A DNA stretch of 19,196 bases from an uncultured Saprospiraceae bacterium. GTDB taxonomy: Bacteria; Bacteroidota; Bacteroidia; Chitinophagales; Saprospiraceae. The stretch is from NCBI GenBank assembly GCA_937959375.1, contig CALGLS010000565.1, positions 1-19,196 of the forward strand, written 5' to 3'. Position 1 is the stretch's first letter, and each line of letters opens with the position of its first letter. A program made the position numbers and the translations under genes. Positions 1 through 8,400 of this stretch are shown piece after piece. Under the pieces are notes generated by a model that saw nothing but the letters and a program-made list of their open reading frames with translations, did no database searches and was not told the origin of the DNA.

Positions 1-1
1 A

Positions 2-457
2 ATGATTTTGCTGCCCTATTTTTTGTTGCCGTTTTCATTGAGTACGATACTTTTAGGGTTTTTGATTTTTCATTTTGCGGCAAGCTTTACTGTTGCCTTG
101 GCACTTGTTTCTGCGCATATTGGTGAAGACTCTGTTTATCCAGAGCCAGATGCGAATGGAGATATGCCGACCTCTTGGGTAAGACATCAAATTGTAACGA
201 CTTGCGATTTTGCGACAGACAACAAGTTGATTACGCATTTGTTTGGAGGGTTTAATCATCATTTGGTTCATCATTTATTTCCAAATGTTTGTCATATTCA
301 TTATCCAGCATTGACAGCTATTTTGATAGAGGCTTGTCAAGAATTTGATATGCCTTATAAGTCGAATCCAACTTTGATTCGAGCGGTCTTTTCTCATTTG
401 AATTTTTTGAAGATTAGGAGTTTGCGTGGAGAGCGAGTTGAGTATTTGGAGATGTAG
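2..457 (+). CDS. Fatty acid desaturase, C-terminal part (5' end outside window)
   Basis: This is the C-terminal ~150 residues of a membrane-bound di-iron acyl-lipid or acyl-CoA desaturase, which puts a double bond into a fatty acyl chain. The frame is open to the left edge, and family members are usually over 300 residues, so the ATG at base 2 is probably internal. A hydrophobic stretch (about residues 5-38) precedes a segment containing HQIVTTCDFATDN (62-74). The third histidine box, HLVHH, lies at 87-91 inside GGFNHHLVHHLFP, which matches the usual GGxNxQxEHHLFP position. H98 and H100 and a Tyr-Pro follow, as is normal for the family. The earlier histidine boxes are not in the window. The family assignment is firm; regioselectivity cannot be read from this fragment. 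Confidence 0.88.
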   Translation: MILLPYFLLPFSLSTILLGFLIFHFAASFTVALALVSAHIGEDSVYPEPDANGDMPTSWVRHQIVTTCDFATDNKLITHLFGGFNHHLVHHLFPNVCHIHYPALTAILIEACQEFDMPYKSNPTLIRAVFSHLNFLKIRSLRGERVEYLEM

Positions 458-523
458 GGGGAGTTGGAAGAGGGAAGTTGGAAGTTTGTTGAGGGAGGAT
501 TCTCTTAAAACTGAATTAAGTAA

Positions 524-622
524 TTTTGAACCACAAAAGGAGCAAAAGAGAACAAAAGTTCACCACCTACCGTAAAAATACGCGATTTCTTTTGTGCCCT
601 TTTGTTTCTTTGTGGTTCAAAA
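524..622. repeat. Long inverted repeat (about 34-nt arms) between convergent genes
   Basis: The left arm (524-558) and right arm (589-622) are imperfect reverse complements; both outer ends read TTTTGAACCACAAA when each is read inwards on its own strand. Each arm consists of A-rich words repeating about every 9-10 nt (ACCACAAAAGG, AGCAAAAGAG, AACAAAAG). The apex holds a small hairpin, CGTA-AAAA-TACG (571-582). The element lies between the stops of the desaturase and methyltransferase genes, so a bidirectional terminator or mRNA 3'-end structure is the natural guess. No mobility gene or target-site duplication was seen. Confidence 0.75.
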
Positions 623-657
623 TATGTTTTTTAGTCAAAGTGGCAGTAGAGTTACAA

Positions 658-695
658 TGGCAGTTTTCACTCGACCGCGGGATTACGTTATAGGG
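658..695 (-). repeat. Copy B of dispersed intergenic core (reverse orientation)
   Basis: Read on the minus strand, 677-658 is CGGTCGAGTGAAAACTGCCA, identical over 20 nt to 9146-9165 on the plus strand. The similarity extends on the 5' side (CCCTATAACGTAATCCCG here, CCCTCTATCGTAGCCCTA there) and more loosely on the 3' side into CTG/CAC-like hexamers. Both copies lie between convergent genes. Function unknown; it may be part of a larger fold-back whose purine-rich outer arms (458-490 and the complement of 698-720) reach the neighbouring stop codons. Confidence 0.6.
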
Positions 696-713
696 CATTC
701 CCATTCCCCCTCT

Positions 714-2270
714 CTAACTCATATCAAGCCCATCCAACTCCGCAAACCGAGCATACTCAGGAAACGCTAACTTTCCAGCCGCCTTCACCTTTTTAAATTT
801 TACATCCTCATTCAATTGATAATGACACAAAGCCTGATTGTAAATCACATCAGCGGTATCTCCAAATTGTAGATTCGAATGCGCAAAGTAAATCAACGCT
901 TTTTGGTAATAACCCAAATCATAAAGTAACCCACCAATCTCGTAAGCAAAATCTAGTGGCTCATTAATATTGAAATACATTTCCCAAACCTTTGTCAAAG
1001 TTTCCATAAGTCGGGTACGCTCTACGATAGAAATTTGAACCATGACTTGTTTTAGACGAGGCAATACTTTTGAAGTAAAAGTAGAATCATAATGACTTAG
1101 TTTCACCAAGGCCAATAATTCTTTTAGATTTAACCTGGAGATGGTATTATAGGTAAGACGCTTAATGCCATTGAAGTCATCAGGGCCAAAACAGTTGACG
1201 TGATTCTCGTAACTGGCTGCGGTTTCTTTGTAATCATTTGCATCAGGCATGAGGAGTAAACAAAGCACCGGCGAATAAAACGAAGCGGAAGAAGGAACCA
1301 GCGATTTTCCATTTTGTTTTTGGCAAAAAAGGTCAAAAGCATGATAGTTGACCCAGATGGAAAAACTACCGTGTAAAATCAATTCGGGTGCTTCTTTATT
1401 TTCTAACTCTTCAAGTCTATGGAATCCTTTGTCCATCGACAGCAGCATGACCCCTTGCTTCGACAAGTTTTGTAAATTAGTCAAGCATTGAAAACCTGCT
1501 TTCGGAAAGAAAATATGAGAATCATTAATCTGGTTTTTATAGTCCTCTAGTATTTCATTATAAATGGGTTTTTCGTAAAATGGCATCTCGGCCTTCTCTT
1601 TGAAAAACTTTATTTTCATATGGTCGATTAATTCTTCTTCACTCAGTTTGTCAGGATCAACATCAGAATGCAAGGCACTAAGACAAGAGGAAATATTTTT
1701 GTTCTTAACATAGAATAAATCGGTTGGAATAGAATCAAAAAAGTAATTGGCAACTAATACAAGTGGTTGTTCTAAGTCTTGTGTTTTTATTTTTCTTTTA
1801 GAATGGAGCAAATCTAATGTTTTACTTTCGGTCGCATCGAAGTAACAAACATCTACTTTACCTTGATCAAAAAATGTTTGTAATTGAGGATGCTTTAAAA
1901 AGAAAGAAAGACTCTTGTCAACAATGTCACTGATGACGTAACAGTATGGAGGCAACTTAATATTTAGATTGGCAGTAAGGTATTCAAGATGTTTGAGAAT
2001 GTGGAAGGCAAGACGGCCATGTCCTGCTCCGAGTTCTAAGATGTATACCGTTTCAGTTGTTTCGTTTTTGAAAGAGAGATCGCGCAGTAAACCTAGTATT
2101 ATTTCTGCATAAGTTTTTCCCACCTTTGAGTTGCTGGTCATTTGGTGAGGAACCACATTGTTTTGCCAAGCACTAAGACCTGCTTCCTTATAATAATCTT
2201 GATTCAATTGCCATACGGCACTCTCAGAAAAAAGGCAGATAGGTTCTAACTCAAAAGATGGACTTTCCAT
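714..2270 (-). CDS. Class I SAM-dependent methyltransferase, MidA-like, with TPR-like C-terminus
   Basis: A cytosolic protein of 518 residues with a Rossmann-type SAM-binding motif, VYILELGAGHGRL (about 75-87), preceded by a helix containing YAEII (54-58). The segment ANYFFDSIPTD (174-184) resembles the ANEFFDALP motif of the MidA/NDUFAF7 family (Pfam Methyltransf_28), which methylates protein arginine in mitochondria; the similarity is only partial. The C-terminal ~80 residues (about 440-515) look like one or two TPR-type helical hairpins (YEIGGLLYDLGYYQKALIYF), which would extend the family core and might bind a partner. No signal peptide. The ATG at 2268-2270 is preceded by an A/T-rich leader without a Shine-Dalgarno sequence. 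Methyltransferase fold is secure; the substrate is unknown and the MidA link tentative. Confidence 0.75.
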   Translation of the reverse strand: MESPSFELEPICLFSESAVWQLNQDYYKEAGLSAWQNNVVPHQMTSNSKVGKTYAEIILGLLRDLSFKNETTETVYILELGAGHGRLAFHILKHLEYLTANLNIKLPPYCYVISDIVDKSLSFFLKHPQLQTFFDQGKVDVCYFDATESKTLDLLHSKRKIKTQDLEQPLVLVANYFFDSIPTDLFYVKNKNISSCLSALHSDVDPDKLSEEELIDHMKIKFFKEKAEMPFYEKPIYNEILEDYKNQINDSHIFFPKAGFQCLTNLQNLSKQGVMLLSMDKGFHRLEELENKEAPELILHGSFSIWVNYHAFDLFCQKQNGKSLVPSSASFYSPVLCLLLMPDANDYKETAASYENHVNCFGPDDFNGIKRLTYNTISRLNLKELLALVKLSHYDSTFTSKVLPRLKQVMVQISIVERTRLMETLTKVWEMYFNINEPLDFAYEIGGLLYDLGYYQKALIYFAHSNLQFGDTADVIYNQALCHYQLNEDVKFKKVKAAGKLAFPEYARFAELDGLDMS

Positions 2271-2453
2271 TTTTGTTTATTTTAAACTGCTGAAGAAATA
2301 CATCTCTCAACTTAGTCGGCCCGTACTATAAAAAGTGTCGGTAGCAAAAACAAACAAAATTCGAATGTGGCACAAAAGTACGAAATAATTTAGAGTATCG
2401 TTATCTTTATAACTTTAAACAACATCATTGATTAGCACACTAAAACAAACAAC
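2271..2453. promoter_or_regulatory. Divergent promoter region (methyltransferase / RidA-MORN pair)
   Basis: This gap separates two divergent genes and so must hold both promoters. On the minus strand, TACTTTTG (complement of 2373-2380) matches the Bacteroidota -7 consensus TAnnTTTG, about 100 nt upstream of the methyltransferase start; I see no clear -33 TTTG box. On the plus strand only weak candidates exist, TATCTTTA (2402-2409) and TAACTTTA (2410-2417). No fold-back repeat is present here, unlike the gaps lying 3' of genes. Confidence 0.4.
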
Positions 2454-2834
2454 ATGAGAAAATTAATCTCCTCAGGCTCAAGTTTTGAAGAAAAAATAGG
2501 TTACTCCAGAGCAGTCGTTCAAGGTAACTGGGTATTCGTTTCAGGTACTACGGGATACAATTATGAAACGATGACCATCTCCGATGATGTAGTCGAACAA
2601 ACGGAGCAATGTCTACAGAATATCGTCAAAGCACTTAGGGCTGCCGATGCTTCTTTGTCGGATGTAGTTCGCGCAACATACATTTTTCCCAACAGCTCTG
2701 ATTTTGAAAAATGTTGGCCAGTACTTCGCAAATACTTCGGTGAAATAAAACCTGCGGCCACTATGATTTCTGCCGGACTCGCTGACGACAAAATGAAAAT
2801 AGAAATCGAAGTCACTGCATTAAAGTCAGATTAA
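2454..2834 (+). CDS. RidA/YjgF/YER057c/UK114 family protein lacking the canonical arginine
   Basis: A compact 126-residue protein of full family length. It has the typical opening (VFVSGTTGY at 27-35), central helix and DVVRATYIF strand, and a C-terminal KIEIEVTAL. In E. coli RidA, the arginine of PARS (R105) binds the substrate carboxylate during hydrolysis of enamine/imine intermediates. Here the matching segment is KPAATMISAGL, with alanine at that place, while the glutamate of KIEIE is kept. This looks like one of the non-archetypal Rid subgroups, so imine deaminase activity should not be assumed. The next gene starts 2 nt after its stop, implying co-transcription. The start follows an A-rich leader and agrees with the family N-terminus. 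Confidence 0.9.
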   Translation: MRKLISSGSSFEEKIGYSRAVVQGNWVFVSGTTGYNYETMTISDDVVEQTEQCLQNIVKALRAADASLSDVVRATYIFPNSSDFEKCWPVLRKYFGEIKPAATMISAGLADDKMKIEIEVTALKSD

Positions 2835-2836
2835 AA

Positions 2837-3685
2837 ATGAAATCATTCGTTACTATATTAATGTTGTTATTGCTTTGTCAACTGGGAATGACTCAAGTGA
2901 ATGCCGGATGGCGATACCATCTGTCTAGTAATAGTTACGATACAATTACTGGCGTGATTACTATTGCTATAGATACCATTTTAGGAGATACCGCCAAGCG
3001 ATATGTCAATTCAAATAGATATACAGAAACAACGAAGGACGGTGTGTTGATTGTTGATGGACATAAGCGGGCAGGAGTTTGTGGATGCAGTTCAAAACCT
3101 CATGGTTATTGGATAGAAAGATATAGAAACGGGAACCTGAAAGAGCAAGGAAATTATTATTGTAATACCAGAGTTGGCACCTGGATTTATTACTATGAGA
3201 ATGGTCAGATTGCGAAATTAGAAAGTTTGCATAAGCCATATCATGATATCATACGTACACTTGGAGGTAAGAAAGGTTTTGTAAAAGAATACAATTTAAG
3301 AGAGGGTCCTTATCTAGAGTATTATCCAAATGGTCAACTGAAAATTGAAGGTCATTATGAGATTGTTGAAGCTTACGCAACGATAGATACCATATATACA
3401 TTTGATCCAGAAACCTATGAAAAGACACCCCATTTGATCGAAGGCGAATTCTGGATTCCTCGATCCGAAAAATCAGGAGGATGGAATTATTACGATGCGA
3501 ATGGCAATCTTATAAAAAAAGAAGATAACAGGATCAATACTTGGCGTAATGACGAACTCAGACCGCTCAGTGAAAGATATCAAGAGTTGTTTGAAGAGTG
3601 GGCTGAATATATGATTAAAGCAAAAGCTGAAAAAGCCAAAAAAGATAAAGAAAGGGCTACAAAAATCAAACAAGCAAAAGATTAA
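2837..3685 (+). CDS. Secreted MORN-repeat protein
   Basis: A 282-residue protein with an N-terminal signal peptide (hydrophobic 4-17, likely cleavage near VNA-GW at 23); it lacks a convincing lipobox. It carries at least four MORN-variant repeats of the form G-x-W/Y-x-x-Y-x-x-NG-x-(L/I)-K: about 89-105 (GYWIERYRNGNLKEQG), 113-127, 156-173 (GPYLEYYPNGQLKIEG) and 214-228. The C-terminus (260-282) is lysine- and alanine-rich. A cysteine pair (C82, C84) lies just before the first repeat. Proteins with these repeats are often auto-named YwqK-family antitoxins; nothing here suggests a toxin pair. The 2-nt spacing places it in one transcript with the RidA-like gene. The biochemical role is unknown; the repeats may bind lipid or protein at the envelope. 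Confidence 0.8.
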   Translation: MKSFVTILMLLLLCQLGMTQVNAGWRYHLSSNSYDTITGVITIAIDTILGDTAKRYVNSNRYTETTKDGVLIVDGHKRAGVCGCSSKPHGYWIERYRNGNLKEQGNYYCNTRVGTWIYYYENGQIAKLESLHKPYHDIIRTLGGKKGFVKEYNLREGPYLEYYPNGQLKIEGHYEIVEAYATIDTIYTFDPETYEKTPHLIEGEFWIPRSEKSGGWNYYDANGNLIKKEDNRINTWRNDELRPLSERYQELFEEWAEYMIKAKAEKAKKDKERATKIKQAKD

Positions 3686-3736
3686 AACCGTACTATTGAG
3701 TAATTCATCTTTTCAACTTTAAGTAATATCTGCTTC

Positions 3737-4009
3737 ATGCCTAAATACGACCTTCAAGATCCCACCGACCTCGACATCATGCGTGCTCAATTCAACATGC
3801 TCACCCACGAAGACTTCGAAGAGTATATCGAAACCGCTGAGGCTCATAACATCGGATACAAAAAAATAAAAGTACTCAAAAGTTCTAGTCGTAAAGTGGG
3901 TATCGCCAAATACCTAAGCCCAAAAGTAATCAACTGGGTACTCGATATTATTGAGAAGCTGGATGAGATTGATGAAGATGAGGAGGAAGACGAATTTGAA
4001 TTAGAATAG
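3737..4009 (+). CDS. Small acidic hypothetical protein
   Basis: I do not recognise this 90-residue protein. It is predicted soluble, with helical segments (about 13-34 and 61-75), a central basic patch (KKIKVLKSSSRKVG, 42-55) and a strongly acidic tail (75-90, mostly D and E). The last residues, E-F-E-L-E, are coded by GAATTT-GAATTA-GAA, which are the first units of the hexamer array that continues past the stop codon, so the extreme C-terminus may derive from the repeat. Coding status is supported by a coherent, charged, non-repetitive body and an ATG 51 nt after the preceding gene. It may be part of the upstream transcript. Confidence 0.65.
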   Translation: MPKYDLQDPTDLDIMRAQFNMLTHEDFEEYIETAEAHNIGYKKIKVLKSSSRKVGIAKYLSPKVINWVLDIIEKLDEIDEDEEEDEFELE

Positions 4010-4305
4010 GAATTAGAATTAGAATGGCCACCCGTCTGCCAGGTTTGTTAAATTCTAATTTTGAATAAGATTCGTATTAAAAACTTAGTTGATTGAGCAA
4101 ATTAAAACCCGCGTACTGAGCAAAATTTTGATTTTGACTTTAATTTTGACTCAGGACTGTTGTCAGTAAATTTCAGCAGAACTTAACAGTCCTGCCCGTC
4201 TGCTGCCATTCAGGAATTCATTCCAAATCTAATTCTCCCACGTAAAACGAGCTATTCTAACTCTAACTCTAATTATAATTCTAATTCTAATTCCAATTCG
4301 CATTC
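3992..4305. repeat. Fold-back element with in-phase hexamer arms (GAATTA / TAATTC)
   Basis: The left arm (3992-4027) is six hexamers in exact phase: GAATTT, GAATTA, GAATAG, GAATTA, GAATTA, GAATGG. The right arm (4252-4305) is nine hexamers in exact phase of the complementary word: CTATTC, TAACTC twice, TAATTA, TAATTC three times, CAATTC, GCATTC. The two can pair into a long imperfect stem around about 220 nt that holds a second inverted repeat and CCCGTCTGC words (4030 and 4195 areas). The left arm includes the stop codon of the small acidic protein gene. It fills most of the 394-nt gap 4010-4403; no gene or classical terminator was seen there. A weak -7-like TACATTTA (4370-4377) precedes the ABC ATPase. 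Confidence 0.75.
4152..4194. repeat. Inner 10-bp perfect inverted repeat
   Basis: CAGGACTGTT (4152-4161) and AACAGTCCTG (4185-4194) are perfect reverse complements around a 23-nt loop, nested inside the hexamer-armed fold-back. No T tract follows directly, so it is not a standard intrinsic terminator. Confidence 0.7.
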
Positions 4306-4403
4306 CCGCTGTTCGTCCATGAAATAGCAACTTTCAACCAATATTTCTAATTATCTATAGTTCATTCATTACATTTAGATTCTAAATCAAAACGTAACCT
4401 GTA

Positions 4404-5276
4404 ATGAGCCAATTAAAAATCACCAACTTAAACAAGACCTATCCCAACGGAACAAAAGCCCTCGTTGATGTCAATCTCGAATTGTCAAAAGGAATGTTTG
4501 GACTCCTAGGCCCTAACGGTGCCGGCAAGTCATCGTTGATGCGAACACTCGCAACCTTGCAAGAAGCCGACTCGGGAACGGCCACATTAGGAGACATCGA
4601 CATGCTAGGCGATCCACAGTCTGTACGGAAAATATTGGGTTACCTACCTCAGGAATTCGGTGTCTATCCCCGCATTACAGCGGCACAATTACTTGATCAC
4701 GTAGCCACACTCAAAGGCATTCTCAATAAAAAGGAACGGAACGAATTGGTAGACTATCTTTTGCAAAAAGTGAATCTATACAACGAGCGAAATAAATCAG
4801 TCAAAGGTTTTTCCGGTGGAATGAAACAACGGGTAGGTATCGCGCAAGCCCTCATCGGCAACCCACAACTCATTATCGTAGATGAACCAACCGCAGGACT
4901 TGACCCAGGAGAGCGTAACCGTTTTCATAATCTACTCGCAGAAGTTGGTGAAGAAGTTATCGTTATACTTTCTACGCACATTGTGGATGATGTACGCGAG
5001 CTTTGTACTGATATGGCCATCATGAATTTTGGTCGTATCGTTTATAATGGACAACCTGCCGATGCACTTTCTGCCCTCAACGGAAAAATCTGGCGCAAGG
5101 TAATTGAGCGTTCTGAAAAAGAAAATTATCAAAACAACTACAATGTAATTTCTGATAAAATGGTCGCCGGTCGTCCGCAAATACACGTCTTGAGTGATGC
5201 GGATCCTGGCAATGGATTTGAAGAAGTACCACCTAATTTGGAAGATGTGTTTTTTGTTCGGTGTCAAGGGGGGTAA
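4404..5276 (+). CDS. ABC transporter ATP-binding protein
   Basis: A 290-residue ABC ATPase, probably the nucleotide-binding subunit of the permease-peptidase encoded next. All elements are intact: Walker A GPNGAGKS (36-43), Q-loop YLPQEFGVY (80-88), signature FSGGMKQR (136-143), Walker B LIIVDEPTAGLDP (156-168) and H-loop STH (190-192). The C-terminal ~70 residues form the extension usual in ABC-2-type ATPases and end in a PPNLEDVFF motif. The protein is cytosolic and would drive the membrane partner by ATP hydrolysis. The permease gene starts 166 nt downstream; the gap holds a fold-back repeat that may uncouple or modulate expression of the two. Substrate unknown. Confidence 0.93.
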   Translation: MSQLKITNLNKTYPNGTKALVDVNLELSKGMFGLLGPNGAGKSSLMRTLATLQEADSGTATLGDIDMLGDPQSVRKILGYLPQEFGVYPRITAAQLLDHVATLKGILNKKERNELVDYLLQKVNLYNERNKSVKGFSGGMKQRVGIAQALIGNPQLIIVDEPTAGLDPGERNRFHNLLAEVGEEVIVILSTHIVDDVRELCTDMAIMNFGRIVYNGQPADALSALNGKIWRKVIERSEKENYQNNYNVISDKMVAGRPQIHVLSDADPGNGFEEVPPNLEDVFFVRCQGG

Positions 5277-5286
5277 GTAGTCCGAA

Positions 5287-5312
5287 CCTGTCTAACTGCG
5301 CTGTCAGATAGA
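5287..5312. repeat. Short hairpin module shared with 9294-9315
   Basis: The segment begins CCTGTCTA and ends CAGATAGA with a short variable middle. The same ends with a shorter middle are found at 9294-9315. Its TCTA and TAGA ends are complementary. It sits directly before the left arm of the 5313-5397 fold-back. Function unknown. Confidence 0.5.
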
Positions 5313-5397
5313 GACGGAAGACCGAAGACCGAAGTCCGCAGTTTTCCTCTATCGTGTAAATACGGTCGCGTGAAACTTCGGACTTCGGTCTTCCGTC
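5313..5397. repeat. Fold-back element with heptamer arms between ABC ATPase and permease genes
   Basis: The left arm (5313-5338) is built of the heptamer ACCGAAG in tandem. The right arm (5379-5397) is its complement with one heptamer fewer: GACGGAAG and ACCGAAGTCCG pair perfectly with 5397-5379, leaving a 7-nt bulge. The loop carries copy C of the dispersed core. The element lies inside a probable operon, so it is more likely an mRNA processing or attenuating structure than a full terminator. Confidence 0.75.
5345..5376 (+). repeat. Copy C of dispersed intergenic core
   Basis: CCTCTATCGT is followed after six bases by ACGGTCGCGTGAAA. Compared with copy A (9128-9165), the first ten bases are identical and the second block differs by one base (C for A in GTCGAGTG). 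It forms the loop of the heptamer-armed fold-back. Confidence 0.55.
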
Positions 5398-5442
5398 TTC
5401 TAACTTCTCCAAACTCTTTCTTCAAAACCAAAATCAACAATC

Positions 5443-8400
5443 ATGTTTTCAGAATTTTTCAAAAAAGAACTTTTTACGGGACTCAAACGTCCCATGGTTT
5501 ATATTTTTATGTTCATTGTTGGACTCTTAGTATTTGGTGCAGTAGTGAGTGATAATGTTCAGATCGGTGGAGTAGTAGGTGATGTGAAAAAGAATGCACC
5601 GACAGTAGTTGGTCGATTTGTTGGTATCCTCAATGTTTTTGGGATGTTGTTTGCTGTGGCCTTTTTTAATAATGCCGCATTGCGTGATCATAAATACGGT
5701 TTTTTTGAAATCCTTTTTAGTACACCAATTAGTAAAGCAGGATATTTCTTTGGCCGCTTCATAGGCGCTTGGATTTTGTCATGTTTGGTAATGGTGGGCA
5801 TATACATTGGATTTATAATTGGAGCAGCCATCGGACCAGCCATGCATTGGATTGGCCCGGAGCGAATGGGCGATACACCCTGGCTCGCGTTTTTCAATTC
5901 CTTCGTGTTATTTGTGATCCCTAACATGCTATTGGTGGGAAGTATTATTTTTACTTTGGCTACCCGTTTTAAGAGTACGATAATCTCGTTTTTGGGTGCA
6001 CTATTTATTATTTTGGGTTACTCGATTTCAGCTAGTTTGATGTCTGATGTTGACAACCAATCGCTTGCTGCCTTGGTCGATGTATTTGGTATCAGAGCTT
6101 ATGCAGTAGACATACAGTACTATTCGCCATTTGAAATGAATACGACAACGATGGGCTTTAGTGGTAACCTTTTGAAAAATAGATTATTGTGGACTACGGT
6201 GGCTTTGGTTATTCTATTTTTGTCTTATTTGACCTTCTCTTTTTCTGCCAAAGCTAAAAAAGTTAAAAAGAAAAAGGCTGGTGATGCTAACCAAAAACAA
6301 AGCGTATTTCAAAAACCAACGATCAGTATCTCCGCGGATAAAACACCCACATGGAAACACTTTGCTAGCTTCTTTAAAATCAACTTTCTTTCGATGGCGA
6401 AGAGCGCCACTTTTATTATCATTTTAGCCTTTGCGGTAATTATGTTGGTCGGAAATATCTGGGGTGGATTTGAATATTTTGGTTTGAAATCTTATCCGGT
6501 TACCTATAAAATGTTGGATGAGGTTAATGGAATTTCTTCTTTGTTTGTCCTCATTATTTTGGTGTTCTTTAGTGGTGAATTGGTTTGGCGTGATCGAGAT
6601 AGTCACATCAGCGAAGTTATTGATGGTACACCACATCAGTCTATGGTTTCGCTTATCGCAAAAGCCTTATCACTAGTCGTATTGGCCACTACCATTCATA
6701 TGTTTTTGGTACTTATCGCTATCATTTATCAAGCGGTAAACGGCTATACTAATTTTGAAGTAGGATTGTATTTGATGGATTTTCTATCAGGTCCTTTTAT
6801 TATGTATTTATTTTGGGCAACCATCTTTGTATTCATTCAGGTGTTGGTAAACCAAAAATACCTCGCGTATTTCTTATCGGTACTTTCTCTTTTTCTTGTT
6901 GACCTCATTATCGCCGCACTAAAAATCGATAGTAATATGGTTGTTTTGGGTTCAACCCCAAGTACTCGATATTCGGATATGAATGGCTTCGGCCCTGGCA
7001 TGGAAGCACAACTTTGGTTCTCGGCTTATTGGCTTATATTTGGTGTTGTATTGTTGATTATTGCGGGTATGTTTTGGCCAAGAGGTATGAATAAATCGAT
7101 TAAAGATCGTTTTGCTGTTGGCCGAAAATCCTTATCGACTTCCTATTATTCAAGTTTAGGTTTCTTTAGTTTGACTTGGGTCGCAATAGCTGGATTTGTG
7201 TACTATAATACCCAGGTTTTAAACCCTTATTTTAACTCCGAAACAGAACTGGAACAACAAGTCGAATACGAAAAAAATTATAAGCACTTTGAGAATGCTC
7301 CACTTCCGAGTATGACTGACTTGACCTTTAATATAGATATTTTTCCAGAAGACCGAGCGGTGAAATCAAAAGTAGATATCACCATAACGAATAAGACCAG
7401 TAAGCCAATAGATTCGCTACATTTTACGGTGCTTGAAGAGGACTATGTCAGTATTGAAATACCAAATAGTAAACTGGTGCATGGTGAAAAAGGAACGTTT
7501 TATTATATCTATCAATTGGACCAAACCTTAGCACCTGGCGATAGTATGCAGATGGTTTGTAAATACGATTATTTGCCGAAAGGTTTTGAAAATAGAGTCA
7601 CGACCACCAAGTTTGTAAGAAACGGTACCTTCTTTAATAATGGCGATATTTTACCAACCTTTGGTTATCAAAAACGTTTTGAAGTAAGCGATAAAAATCG
7701 ACGAAAAAAATACGATCTACCTGAGCGTGACCGAATGCCTGAGTTGCAGGCGACCTGTAGTCATGTCTGTATGAAAAATTATCTAACAGAGGGTAGTGCA
7801 GATTGGGTAAACGTAGAAACATTTATCTCAACTTCTGAAGATCAAATTGCGATCGCTCCGGGATCACTCGTTAGTCAGTCAACTGAAAATGGAAGAAATA
7901 AATATCACTACAAAGTAGACACCCCTTCACAAAATTTTTACGCCTTCATTTCTGCAAAGTATGAAGTTGCACGTAGAAAATGGAAAGGGATTGATTTAGA
8001 AGTTTATTACCACAAAGAACATGAAGTCAATGTAGAAGGTATGTTGGATGCTGTCCAAAAATCATTAGAATATTTTACAACTCATTTTGGTCCCTACTAC
8101 CACAACCAAGCAAGGATTATCGAGTTCCCACGTTATGCTTCTTTTGCGCAAGCATTCCCTGGTACCATGCCTTATTCCGAAGCATTGGGTTTTATTATCG
8201 ACCTAGAAGATGAGACTAAAAATAATGTAGTCGATGCCGTGATTGCACATGAAATGGGACATCAGTATTGGGCGCATCAGGTGATTGGAGCTGCGATGCA
8301 GGGATCTACCATGTTGAGTGAAAGTTTTGCCGAGTATTCCTCCTTGATGGTCATGAAGCAAGAGAGCGATCCTGTAGAAATGAAAGACTTTATAAAGTAT

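Noticed and set aside
2837..3685. Toxin-antitoxin antitoxin (YwqK-type name)
   Set aside because: The protein is exported and has only MORN-type repeats; no toxin gene is adjacent. The name comes from generic repeat similarity.
4362..4380. Promoter for the ABC ATPase (TACATTTA)
   Set aside because: One mismatch to the -7 consensus and no -33 box; too weak to list as a separate promoter.
5370..5552. Short plus-strand frame overlapping the permease start
   Set aside because: Out of frame with the permease and reads through the fold-back arm; no coding character.
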